DNA from: Marinobacter antarcticus
GTDB lineage: Bacteria > Pseudomonadota > Gammaproteobacteria > Pseudomonadales > Oleiphilaceae
Length of the DNA stretch: 64,000 bases
NCBI RefSeq assembly: GCF_011049865.1
Contig: NZ_DRGY01000049.1
Span: 19,684 to 83,683, forward strand
Direction: 5' to 3'
A program made the position numbers and the translations under genes. How positions within the stretch are numbered: the first letter of the stretch is position 1; every line of letters begins with the position of its first letter. Of this stretch, positions 33,363 through 41,847 are shown one piece after another. The notes under the pieces are model-generated. The model was not told the origin of the DNA, did not search any database, and saw only the letters and a program-made list of their open reading frames with translations.

Positions 33363-33563
33363 TCATATTTGCATGATCTCCACGAGCACTGTTTTAACGA
33401 TAAAACCGACGACGCCGGCCCCAAGCACCGTAAACAGCGCGAGAGTGCCAAACTTTCCGGCTTTTGATTTTTTTGCCAGATCCCAGACGATAAACCCCAT
33501 CCAGCCAATAAGGCCGGTCAGAAGCACCAGCATGGCGATCTGGGAAAATACGGCTTCAGTCAT
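33363..33563 (-). CDS. DUF2788 small membrane protein
   Basis: 66 residues from ATG 33563, with GGAG upstream; ATG 33581 would add six residues. Two membrane segments, 'IAMLVLLTGLIGWMGFIVWDL' and 'LALFTVLGAGVVGFIVKTVL', joined by the basic 'AKKSKAGKFG', as in DUF2788 proteins. Function unknown. It lies between yaaA and rdgC with gaps of about 20 bp, so it is part of the same transcript. Confidence 0.8.
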   Translation of the reverse strand: MTEAVFSQIAMLVLLTGLIGWMGFIVWDLAKKSKAGKFGTLALFTVLGAGVVGFIVKTVLVEIMQI

Positions 33564-33587
33564 GATTTGCTCCGAACTCAATCCGGA

Positions 33588-34358
33588 TTACTGTTCATCC
33601 CGCAGGAAAACCCAGTTGTTGGCGTCGGACTGGTCTTCGCTGAAATAATAGCCATCAAGGTCAAAACCCTTGAGCTTGTTCGCATCGGTAATACGATTCA
33701 GGACGGCGTAGCGGCACATCAGGCCGCGGGCTTTCTTGGCGTAGAAGCTGATTATTTTGTACTGGCCATTCTTCCAGTCCTTGAATTGGGGGGTGATCAG
33801 TCTGCCTTCAAGGTCTTTCTGCTTCAAGCTTTTGAAGTATTCGTTCGAGGCCAGATTTACCAGCACTTCATCGTCGTTCTTCAACAGCTGGTTTATTGCC
33901 TGGGTGAGGCGAGCGCCCCAGAACGCGTACAAATCTTTGCCGCGCTTGTTTTCAAGCTTTGTGCCCATCTCCAGCCGATACGGCTGCATCAGGTCGAGAG
34001 GTTTGAGAATGCCGTACAGCCCGGACAACATGCGCAGATGCTTCTGGGCGAAACTGAAATCCTGTTCACTGAAGCTTTCCGCATCCAGCCCTGTGTAAAC
34101 ATCGCCCTTGAACGCAAGAACCGCCTGGCGGGCATTCTTTGAGGAGAAGGGCGTATGCCAGCTTTGGAAACGCTCGGCGTTCAACTGGCCCAGTTTGTCG
34201 CTGATGCTCATCAGGTTGCTGACCTGGTGAGGTTCCAGTTCCTTGAGCTGGTCAATCAGCTCGCAGGCGTCTTCCAGAAAGTCCGGTTTGGTAAAGGTTT
34301 CCGTTGCCAGCGGGCTCTCATAATCGAGGGTTTTAGCGGGAGAGATAACCATCAACAT
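33588..34358 (-). CDS. yaaA: Peroxide stress protein YaaA
   Basis: 256 residues from ATG 34358, with GAGGA upstream. The N-terminus '[17 protein letters not shown]', the '[21 protein letters not shown]' motif (in part '[16 protein letters not shown]') and '[20 protein letters not shown]' identify the family. YaaA lowers free intracellular iron during peroxide stress and binds DNA. It is in a run with a glutaredoxin-like gene, which fits redox stress, although the neighbours are not usual partners. Confidence 0.95.
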   Translation of the reverse strand: MLMVISPAKTLDYESPLATETFTKPDFLEDACELIDQLKELEPHQVSNLMSISDKLGQLNAERFQSWHTPFSSKNARQAVLAFKGDVYTGLDAESFSEQDFSFAQKHLRMLSGLYGILKPLDLMQPYRLEMGTKLENKRGKDLYAFWGARLTQAINQLLKNDDEVLVNLASNEYFKSLKQKDLEGRLITPQFKDWKNGQYKIISFYAKKARGLMCRYAVLNRITDANKLKGFDLDGYYFSEDQSDANNWVFLRDEQ

Positions 34359-34371
34359 GTCAGATAATTCC

Positions 34372-34605
34372 TCATTGCAGAAACGTAAGTAACTGATCCC
34401 GGTTAAATGGCCAGTCAAGTTCATGCCCGGTGTCGGTCCGCCGGAGCACGGGGATTCGAGTGCCGTAACGCTGCACCAGATGTTCTGATTGCGCGATATC
34501 CACCACGTCCACGGGAATGGGCACGGGCATAGGCGTACTCACCAACAGGGCTTCTGCCAGCTCACACAAATGACATTGGGTCGTGGTGTAAAAAAGCAGC
34601 TCCAT
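34372..34605 (-). CDS. Glutaredoxin family protein (DUF836 type)
   Basis: 77 residues: '[19 protein letters not shown]' with the redox pair Cys11-H-L-Cys14, and the cis-Pro loop '[11 protein letters not shown]'. The 'CHLC' form belongs to the small DUF836 glutaredoxin-like group. It overlaps the yciK stop in a TAATG arrangement, so translation is coupled. Partner unknown. Confidence 0.9.
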   Translation of the reverse strand: MELLFYTTTQCHLCELAEALLVSTPMPVPIPVDVVDIAQSEHLVQRYGTRIPVLRRTDTGHELDWPFNRDQLLTFLQ

Positions 34606-35354
34606 TATGTTGCTTGGGCGTTTACTTGTTGGCCGCTTACGCCTTTGCTGTCACTGCCCATCAGGTACAGGTAAACCGGCATCAGCTCTTCGGGTGTCGG
34701 ATTTTTTTGAGGGTTTTCTGCCGGGTAGGCGTGGGCGCGCATACTGGTTCGGGTTGCGCCGGGATTCAGGCAGTTCACTCGCACGTTATTGCGTTCGTCG
34801 TCCAGCTCATCGGCCAGAAGCTGGCTCAAGCCTTCGACTGCAAACTTGGATACCGCATAAGCACCCCAATAGGCCTTGGCCCGACGGCCAACACCGGACG
34901 ACGTAAAAATAACCGACGCGGCATCTGACTTGCGCAGCAGGGGAATCATTGCCCGGCTCAGCAGGAACGGCGCTGTCGCATTCACGTGCATGACCTTGTT
35001 CCAGGTTTCCGGATCGTACATTTCCACAGGGCTGCGATCACCAAGAATGCCGGCGTTGTGCAACAATCCGTCGAGCTTCCCAAAGTTGTCTTCAAGGGTC
35101 ATGGCCAGTTCTTCATAGTCTTTTACGGCCGCGCCTTCAAAATTCATCGGTACAATGGCCGGCTTAGGGTAACCGGCGGCTTCGATTTCATCGTAAATCG
35201 ACTCCAGCTTGCTCACCGTGCGTCCCATAAGAACGACCGTAGCCCCGTGAGCCGCGTAGGTTTTTGCCGCTGTGCGGCCAATTCCGCTGCCAGCCCCGGT
35301 TACGATTATGATTCGATCTTTCAAAAGGTCAGCGGGTGCCTGGTAATCTTGCAT
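34605..35354 (-). CDS. yciK: YciK family SDR oxidoreductase
   Basis: 249 residues: cofactor loop 'VTGAGSGIGRTAA', 'LHNAGILGD', Ser/Tyr/Lys site with 'FTSSGVGRRAKAYWGAYAVSK'-region (Tyr and Lys in 'YAVSKFA') and the end 'GVSGQQVNAQAT'. It follows mupP and ubiG on the same strand, as in Pseudomonas. The physiological substrate of YciK is unknown. A 75-bp gap separates it from mupP. Confidence 0.93.
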   Translation of the reverse strand: MQDYQAPADLLKDRIIIVTGAGSGIGRTAAKTYAAHGATVVLMGRTVSKLESIYDEIEAAGYPKPAIVPMNFEGAAVKDYEELAMTLEDNFGKLDGLLHNAGILGDRSPVEMYDPETWNKVMHVNATAPFLLSRAMIPLLRKSDAASVIFTSSGVGRRAKAYWGAYAVSKFAVEGLSQLLADELDDERNNVRVNCLNPGATRTSMRAHAYPAENPQKNPTPEELMPVYLYLMGSDSKGVSGQQVNAQAT

Positions 35355-35429
35355 AACCTGTCTCCGTATCAGGCCGGGGGATTTTTAGGGTGCGTCAACG
35401 TGCGTTAAAACGGGTCAGTATCCGAATCA

Positions 35430-36104
35430 TTATAACAGCTTTGCGAGATCGTTTACGGTGTCAGCGATGATATCCGCTCGCCATAGATCAACGGTTTCAG
35501 GCTCCTCAATGTAGCCATAACGCACGGCAATCGTTTTCATGCGGGCATTGCGGCCAGCTTCAATATCCCGTTCGTGGTCGCCTACGTACACGGCTTGGGC
35601 CGGGTCTGCACCGATCTGCTCGCAGGCAAGAAAGAGCGCGTCCGGAGCCGGCTTTCGGTGAGTGACGTGATCCGGGCAGACCAGCGAGGCGCAGCGCGTA
35701 TCCAGGCCAAGCGCTTTAACCAAAGGTGCGGCAAAACGGAGCGGTTTGTTGGTAACAATACCCCAGGGAATTCCCCGGTGTTCCAGCGACCGGAGCAGCG
35801 CGTCCATGCCCTCAAACAGACGGGTTTCAACGGCAATGCCTGCCTCGTACAAATCCAGAAAAGCGCCGTGTTTTTCGAGGTAATCCGGATCTTCTGGCTC
35901 GAGCCCGAAACCCACTCTGACCATCGCACGGGCACCATTGGAAACAGAGCGGCGTATGTGGTCCGCCGGCAGCGCGGGGAGCCCGTGCTGCCGGCGCAGG
36001 TCGTTAAGGCAACGGATAAAATCCGGTGCTGTGTCGATCAACGTGCCATCGAGATCGAACAGAACGATTGAGGGGTGATCAGTTTTCACGAATATCCCGT
36101 GCAT
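35430..36104 (-). CDS. mupP: HAD phosphatase, MupP/Gph type
   Basis: 224 residues. HAD motif I is '[17 protein letters not shown]' (Asp17/Asp19 from the ATG), motif II '[10 protein letters not shown]', motif III/IV 'RKPAPDALF' and '[15 protein letters not shown]'. Annotated often as phosphoglycolate phosphatase, but between ubiG and yciK the Pseudomonas gene is mupP, N-acetylmuramate-6-phosphate phosphatase of cell-wall recycling. I prefer MupP by context. ATG 36104 overlaps ubiG by 26 bp; GTG 36089 is an alternative start. Confidence 0.88.
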   Translation of the reverse strand: MHGIFVKTDHPSIVLFDLDGTLIDTAPDFIRCLNDLRRQHGLPALPADHIRRSVSNGARAMVRVGFGLEPEDPDYLEKHGAFLDLYEAGIAVETRLFEGMDALLRSLEHRGIPWGIVTNKPLRFAAPLVKALGLDTRCASLVCPDHVTHRKPAPDALFLACEQIGADPAQAVYVGDHERDIEAGRNARMKTIAVRYGYIEEPETVDLWRADIIADTVNDLAKLL

Positions 36105-36795
36105 GCATCAGGTAGTTTACATCCACGTCCCGGCCCAGCTTGTAAGAGCGGGTAATGGGGTTGTAGGTCATGCCGGTCAGTTCACGCACGTCCAGCCCCG
36201 CGTGGCGCAGGTAATCAGACATTTCGGACGGACGGATAAATTTCTTCCATTCGTGCGTGCCCTTGGGGAGCATGTTCAGAACGTATTCAGCCCCGACAAT
36301 GGCAAACAGGAACGATTTCGGGTTGCGATTGATGGTAGACACAAACAGGTGCCCGCCGGGTTTAAGCAAAGCAGAGCAGGCTTTGATAACAGACGAAGGA
36401 TCTGGCACATGTTCCAGCATTTCGAGGCAGGTAACCGCGTCATACTGGCCTGCCTGTTCAGGATCACTGGCCAATTCTTCAACGGTAATTTGTTGATAGT
36501 CCACCTTGATCGCGCTTTCCAGGCCGTGCAATCGAGCAACTGCCAAGGGGGCTTCACCCATATCAATACCGGTCACATGAGCACCCCGCAGTGCCATACC
36601 TTCTGACAGCAAACCGCCGCCACAGCCTATGTCTGCAACCCGCTTGCCAGCGAGCGATACGCGTTCGTCAATATAGTTCAGGCGCAGCGGGTTAATATCG
36701 TGCAGCGGTTTAAATTCGCTGGTGGGGTCCCACCAACGGCTCGCCAGGGCTTCAAACTTGGCAATTTCGCTACGGTCAACGTTCTGGTTTGTCAT
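36079..36795 (-). CDS. ubiG: Ubiquinone biosynthesis O-methyltransferase UbiG
   Basis: 238 residues. '[20 protein letters not shown]', '[13 protein letters not shown]' and the SAM-binding '[16 protein letters not shown]' are UbiG hallmarks. It carries out both O-methylations of ubiquinone synthesis at the inner face of the membrane. The gene overlaps mupP by 26 bp and lies 35 bp after the methylthioadenosine deaminase gene, so SAM-using and SAM-byproduct salvage genes are side by side. Confidence 0.96.
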   Translation of the reverse strand: MTNQNVDRSEIAKFEALASRWWDPTSEFKPLHDINPLRLNYIDERVSLAGKRVADIGCGGGLLSEGMALRGAHVTGIDMGEAPLAVARLHGLESAIKVDYQQITVEELASDPEQAGQYDAVTCLEMLEHVPDPSSVIKACSALLKPGGHLFVSTINRNPKSFLFAIVGAEYVLNMLPKGTHEWKKFIRPSEMSDYLRHAGLDVRELTGMTYNPITRSYKLGRDVDVNYLMHARDIREN

Positions 36796-36830
36796 GTTAC
36801 GTTCTGCCTGATGAATCTGTCGGAATTCGG

Positions 36831-38186
36831 TTAGTCAGCTTGTTGCTGGCGAATTTTCCTGGCCCAGCCTTCAACGCGAAGCATAAGATCGGGTACGTCT
36901 ATGCGCGTCAGTTTGCCATCCTGTACTTGAGGTACGCCGTTAATCCAGCTATGGGTTACCGCGCGGCCGTGGTTGCTGTAAACAAGGTGGGAAGCAGGGT
37001 CGTAAACTGGCTGAGTAAACGGATCGCTAAGATCGATGGCAATAATGTCGGCCAGCTTGCCTGCCACCAGCGAGCCCAGCTCGTGGTCCCGGCCTAACGC
37101 TTTGGCGCCATTGAGCGTTGCCACTTGAAGTGCCTCATGGGCACTGAGCGCTGCGGCATCGTTGGCAACAACTTTCGCAACCATGGCGGCGGTTCGAATT
37201 TCGCCAAACAGATCCAGATCGTTATTGCTGGCGGCGCCGTCCGTGCCTATTGCCAGGTTAATACCGCTCTTCATAAGTTTATGGGCGGGGCAGAGGCCGC
37301 TGGCGAGCTTGAGGTTGGATTCAGGACAGTGAACGACGTGTGCACCTGTATTTGCAAGCAGGGCAATGTCGGAGTCGCTGATCTGGGTCATGTGAACACA
37401 CTGGGTTTTTTCCCCTAGAACCCCGAGTTCCGCGAGCCGCTCGATAGGGCGCTTGCCCTGTTTTTCGAGGCCGTCTGTAACTTCGAATTCTGTTTCATGC
37501 AGATGAATCTGGATGCGGGCCCCGGTTTTCCGGGAGAGCGCGACCGCTTTGGTCAGCGGGCCGTCAGATACGGTGTAGGGTGCATGAGGTCCGATTGCCG
37601 GCATGATATAGCTGTCATTTTTCCAGCTATTGATCAGTGCCTCACCCTTGCTCAGATACTCGTCTGGCCCGGCGCCCCAAACCGTGGGAAAATCCAGCAG
37701 CGGGAAGCAAACTTGCGCGCGCATGCCGGCATCGTGGGCCATCTGGGCCACAATCTCGGGGAAAAAGTACATGTCTGAAAAGGTTGTTGTGCCTGTTTTC
37801 AGCATTTCTGCCATGGCCAGCTGTGTTCCATCTGCAATAAATTGCTCACTGATAAACCGGCCTTCGGCGGGCCAGATATGGTCGTTCAGCCAGGTCATTA
37901 GAGGCAGATCATCCGCCATGCCACGAAACAGTGACATGGCCGCATGGCCGTGCAGGTTGATCAACCCGGGCATCACCACGTGGTGAGCCAGTTCAATGGT
38001 CTCCCGAGTGCGGAATTGGTGATCCGCCTCCGCCATGGGTAGCACGGCTACAATCCGGGTGCCTTGGATGATAACCGCCTGATGTTCCAGCACGATTCCG
38101 TGGGGTTCAATCGGAATCAGCCAGCGGGCGTTGATGCGAATATCGGCTGCGGTGATGGTATCTGCGGTAATGGTATCTGCGGTCAT
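36831..38186 (-). CDS. mtaD: 5'-methylthioadenosine/S-adenosylhomocysteine deaminase (TRZ/ATZ family)
   Basis: 451 residues from ATG 38186. Amidohydrolase fold: His79 and His81 in '[15 protein letters not shown]', later His in 'GPHAPYTV' and '[10 protein letters not shown]', and Asp in '[12 protein letters not shown]'. In Pseudomonas the gene in this place deaminates methylthioadenosine to methylthioinosine, feeding MtnA-linked salvage. The first residues show a duplication, 'TADTI' twice, from a 15-bp tandem repeat. It is divergent from mtnA, the gene of a later salvage step. Confidence 0.9.
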   Translation of the reverse strand: MTADTITADTITAADIRINARWLIPIEPHGIVLEHQAVIIQGTRIVAVLPMAEADHQFRTRETIELAHHVVMPGLINLHGHAAMSLFRGMADDLPLMTWLNDHIWPAEGRFISEQFIADGTQLAMAEMLKTGTTTFSDMYFFPEIVAQMAHDAGMRAQVCFPLLDFPTVWGAGPDEYLSKGEALINSWKNDSYIMPAIGPHAPYTVSDGPLTKAVALSRKTGARIQIHLHETEFEVTDGLEKQGKRPIERLAELGVLGEKTQCVHMTQISDSDIALLANTGAHVVHCPESNLKLASGLCPAHKLMKSGINLAIGTDGAASNNDLDLFGEIRTAAMVAKVVANDAAALSAHEALQVATLNGAKALGRDHELGSLVAGKLADIIAIDLSDPFTQPVYDPASHLVYSNHGRAVTHSWINGVPQVQDGKLTRIDVPDLMLRVEGWARKIRQQQAD

Positions 38187-38325
38187 TAACCCTGCCTTGC
38201 AGCGTCGGCCACGAATGAAATCGAGCACGAACAAACGTGCACAAGAGCGCCGAACAGTAAAATGTAGACCGGAAGTATAACCGTTATACTGACCGTTTTC
38301 AGCGTTATGCAACGAGAGCCACGCT

Positions 38326-39408
38326 ATGAATAAGTCTAAAGAATTTCCTTCGCCCCGTGCAATGGGTACGGTCGCCCTCAGATGGCATGGCAGCAGTCTG
38401 GAACTGCTCGATCAGCGCCTGTTGCCCGCGCAGGAACAGTGGATAACACTCAAAGACGCTTCGGGTGTGGCGTGGTGCATTCAGGATATGACCGTGCGCG
38501 GCGCGCCGGCTATTGGTATCAGCGCGGCCTACGGAGTTGCGTTGGCGGCTCACCACGCCAAAAACGAAAGCTGGGAGGCTGAAATCGATCAGGCCATCCG
38601 TGAGCTTTCCGCGTCGCGGCCAACCGCGGTGAATCTGTTCTGGGCTTTGCAACGAATGGAGCGGGTTTTTCATGCCAGTGGATCACTCAATGAAGCCCGG
38701 AACCGGTTGGCGGATGAGGCGGTTGCTATCCATCAGGAAGATCTTGCGGGCAACCTGGCCATGGCCGATCACGCTCTGGACGCCATGGGGTTTTCGGCAG
38801 ATGCCGGCTCCGCCACGCCGGTTTCGGTGCTCACTCACTGCAACACAGGCGCGCTCGCAACGGGGGGCTACGGCACCGCGTTGGGTGTTATTCGCCGGCT
38901 GCATGAGCAAAAGTTGCTCAAGCAGGTCTATGCGGATGAAACCCGGCCCTGGCTTCAGGGCAGTCGCCTTACGGCCTGGGAGCTGATGCGCGATGGTATT
39001 CCGGTAACACTGAATGCCGATGGTGCGGCAGCGACTATTCTTGCAGCGGGAGATGTTCGGTGGGTTATTGTTGGTGCAGACCGCATTACCGCCAACGGGG
39101 ATGTGGCCAATAAGATAGGAACTTATAGCCTTTCAGTATTGGCACGCCATCACAACGTCAAATTTATGGTTGTGGCGCCCTCCAGCACCGTAGATATGAC
39201 GCTGAAATCGGGCGCAGAGATTCCCATTGAGGAACGTGATGGTCGCGAAATTCGGGAGATTCGAGGCATCCCGCTTGCCCCGGAGGGCGTGCGAGTATTC
39301 AACCCGGTGTTCGATGTAACCCCCGCAGCCCTGATTGACGTCATCGTGACCGAGAAGGGCTGGGTGCGAAATCCTGACGTTAACGCAATGCTCAGGCTAC
39401 TGGGCTGA
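38326..39408 (+). CDS. mtnA: Methylthioribose-1-phosphate isomerase
   Basis: 360 residues. 'DMTVRGAPAIGISAAYGVAL', the active-site Cys in 'THCNTGALATGGYGTALG' (in part 'CNTGALATGG'), and Asp in 'GADRITANGDVANKIGTY' are typical of MtnA, as opposed to the related eIF2B-like proteins. It converts methylthioribose-1-phosphate to methylthioribulose-1-phosphate in methionine salvage. It shares a 139-bp divergent control region with mtaD and converges with prc, leaving only 12 bp. Confidence 0.96.
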   Translation: MNKSKEFPSPRAMGTVALRWHGSSLELLDQRLLPAQEQWITLKDASGVAWCIQDMTVRGAPAIGISAAYGVALAAHHAKNESWEAEIDQAIRELSASRPTAVNLFWALQRMERVFHASGSLNEARNRLADEAVAIHQEDLAGNLAMADHALDAMGFSADAGSATPVSVLTHCNTGALATGGYGTALGVIRRLHEQKLLKQVYADETRPWLQGSRLTAWELMRDGIPVTLNADGAAATILAAGDVRWVIVGADRITANGDVANKIGTYSLSVLARHHNVKFMVVAPSSTVDMTLKSGAEIPIEERDGREIREIRGIPLAPEGVRVFNPVFDVTPAALIDVIVTEKGWVRNPDVNAMLRLLG

Positions 39409-39420
39409 TGATCCTTTGAA

Positions 39421-41595
39421 TCACTGCTTGGTTTCAGCCTGAGCAGCAAACTGTTGTGGCGTCAGAATGGACGCCATCCGCTTATCCAGTTCCAGCATGT
39501 CGGCCATGATGTCTCCGCCTTCGCGAATTACGAAGTCGAGCTCTTCGTCTTTCGTGCTCAGGTCCGCAGCCTGTTGGTCCTGCCAGTCTTCCAGCGCTTC
39601 CAGCGAGTCGAATGGCGCTTCGCCGCGCAGTTCCCTGCGCGCATTGGCGATGGTCAACTGGGTGCGCTCGATCTGCTTCTGTTCAACGGTGCGCTCGTCC
39701 AGGTTGAGGCTCACGGTATCTCTGAGGCGCTGATCCTTGAGGAAATCGATCTCTTGCTGAAGAAGGCTGAACTCAGCGCTATGGGCAAAGCGATTCTCAT
39801 GACGTGCCCGAAGTTCATCGATAATGCCGCTGAAATCGAAGTATCTGGCATGGGGCACGGCGTCTATCTGATCCCAGGGTAGGGCGTGATCCAGCGCATC
39901 CTCGCCAATCCGTGTTTTGTCGATACGCGAAGGGATTTCGATATCCGGGATCACGCCCTTGTGCTGGGTGGAACCGCCCGATACGCGGTAGAACTTCGAC
40001 TGGGTAATTTTGAGCTGGCCGTGGTTTAACGGGCGAACAGCCTGGACTGTGCCTTTGCCAAACGTTTGCGAACCAACGATCAGGCCGCGGCCGTAATCCT
40101 GAATGGCGCCCGCGAAAATCTCGGATGCCGAGGCGCTCATGCGGTTGGTGAGCACCACTAAAGGCCCACCATAGGCAACCGACGCATCGTTGTCACTAAG
40201 AACCTGAACCTCGTTGCTCGAGTTGCGAATCTGCACCGTGGGGCCCGTGTCGATAAACAGGCCAACCAGGTCATTGGCCTCATTCAGGGCGCCGCCGCCA
40301 TTGTTGCGCAGGTCAATCACCAGGCCGTCTACGTTGTCTTGTTCAAGCTCCGCAATCAGTTTCCGAACGTCACGGGTCGTGCTCTTGTAGTTCGGGTCGC
40401 CGGCCTGCATGGCGCGAAAATCAGCATAAAACGTAGGCACGGTAATCACGCCAACGGTGTATTTTTCGCCATTGCGTTCAAATTCGATCGTATCTTTGCT
40501 CGCGCTTTGCTCTTCCAGCTTGACCTGGTCACGGCTGATGGCGATGGATTTGGTCAGGGTTTCGTCCGTCGCGCTGGCGGGGACTACCTCAAGGGTAACC
40601 ACAGAGTTGCGCGGGCCGCGGATAAGGTCGACCACTTCATCAAGGCGCCATCCGATCACATTCACCGGCTTTTCGCCTTCCTGCGCCACCGATACAATTC
40701 TGTCGGCAGGCTTTAGCTGACCCTGCTTTGAAGCTGGGCCGCCCGGAACCAGCCGGACCACTTTGGTGTACTCGTTGTCTGCCTGAAGAACGGCACCGAT
40801 ACCTTCAAGTGAGAGGCTCATATTGATATTGAAGTTTTCGGATGTGCGCGGCGAAAAGTAGGAGGTGTGAGGGTCCCACATGCCGGTAAACGCGTTCATG
40901 TAAGCCTGGAATGCGTCCTCGCTGCGTGCTTGATAGGCCCGCTTGAGCTGGCCTTCATAGCGGCGTTTCAGCGTGTCGGTAATAGCGTCGTCTTCAGCAC
41001 CGCTGAGGCGTTGGGCCAACACGGCATTTTTGATGCGTTTCATCCACAACTCATCAAGCGCCTTTTTGTCTGGCTCCCACTCTGCATCAGAGCGATCAAG
41101 CAGAATGCTTTCATGGGTATTGAAATTCAGGTTCTCTATGCCATCGTCCAGAGTATCAAGCGCAAAGTGCAGGCGCTCGATAACGCGCTGCTGAACCAGG
41201 TTGTAAATATCAAATCCAGGCTGTAACTGGCCGGTTTTCAGGGCAGATCCAAGTCGGCTTCGCACTTTGCCGAGCGTCTGTACGTCGCTGCCGGTCAGGT
41301 AAATTTTCTGGCCGTCGAGGTAGCTCAGGTAGGCATCAAATACGTCGCCGGAAAGCTTGTCGTTAATACTCAGATCGCGGAAATGAGTGAACTGCAGCTG
41401 CCGGGCAATGAGTATGTTGGCACGAGCCTGATCAATCGTTGGGGCTACCGGTGTATACTTATCCGGTTCAGCCGCTTTTGCGTGAACGCCGAAAGGCGCT
41501 GACAGAAGCAGTGCAATGGTGAGTGCCTGGCAAACGCCCATCCGTGCTGACTTGAACGGCGTGTGACGGACAGATATTTTTTCCGCGATGGTCAT
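39421..41595 (-). CDS. prc: Tail-specific periplasmic protease Prc
   Basis: 724 residues with a signal peptide (about 20-40), an N-terminal helical domain, a PDZ domain ('SLEGIGAVLQADNEYTKVVR', 'GGPASKQGQLKPADRI') and the Ser-Lys protease domain: Ser in 'RMSASASEIFAGAIQDYGR' and Lys in 'GSQTFGKGTVQ'. It degrades proteins with non-polar C-termini and trims penicillin-binding protein 3; with an adaptor it limits peptidoglycan hydrolases. Single-gene transcript. Confidence 0.95.
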   Translation of the reverse strand: MTIAEKISVRHTPFKSARMGVCQALTIALLLSAPFGVHAKAAEPDKYTPVAPTIDQARANILIARQLQFTHFRDLSINDKLSGDVFDAYLSYLDGQKIYLTGSDVQTLGKVRSRLGSALKTGQLQPGFDIYNLVQQRVIERLHFALDTLDDGIENLNFNTHESILLDRSDAEWEPDKKALDELWMKRIKNAVLAQRLSGAEDDAITDTLKRRYEGQLKRAYQARSEDAFQAYMNAFTGMWDPHTSYFSPRTSENFNINMSLSLEGIGAVLQADNEYTKVVRLVPGGPASKQGQLKPADRIVSVAQEGEKPVNVIGWRLDEVVDLIRGPRNSVVTLEVVPASATDETLTKSIAISRDQVKLEEQSASKDTIEFERNGEKYTVGVITVPTFYADFRAMQAGDPNYKSTTRDVRKLIAELEQDNVDGLVIDLRNNGGGALNEANDLVGLFIDTGPTVQIRNSSNEVQVLSDNDASVAYGGPLVVLTNRMSASASEIFAGAIQDYGRGLIVGSQTFGKGTVQAVRPLNHGQLKITQSKFYRVSGGSTQHKGVIPDIEIPSRIDKTRIGEDALDHALPWDQIDAVPHARYFDFSGIIDELRARHENRFAHSAEFSLLQQEIDFLKDQRLRDTVSLNLDERTVEQKQIERTQLTIANARRELRGEAPFDSLEALEDWQDQQAADLSTKDEELDFVIREGGDIMADMLELDKRMASILTPQQFAAQAETKQ

Positions 41596-41799
41596 ATAGG
41601 CTTACCTGACGATTCTGGGGGCCTGCCCGGTGTATCTGGAACTGGGTCACCCGTGGGCTGATTGATTTATTGTAGGCAAGGGCTACACCCGTTGCTATAG
41701 GCATGACGTATCGGTTCGTGACAATCTATCCATAAACCGGATGCGGTATTGGCGGAAATGCCCTTGATGGAAGGGCTGGGGGCAGCTCGGGCGTAGAAT

Positions 41800-41838
41800 A
41801 AAATCGGAGGCGGAGGGAAGGGGCACTCCCTCCGCCAT
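41800..41838 (-). terminator. Intrinsic terminator of the fadA-fadB operon
   Basis: A 10-bp stem, GGCGGAGGGA (41809-41818) with TCCCTCCGCC (41827-41836). Read leftward it is followed after a few bases by TTTTATT, 12 bp after the fadB stop. Confidence 0.85.
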
Positions 41839-41847
41839 TCAGATATT

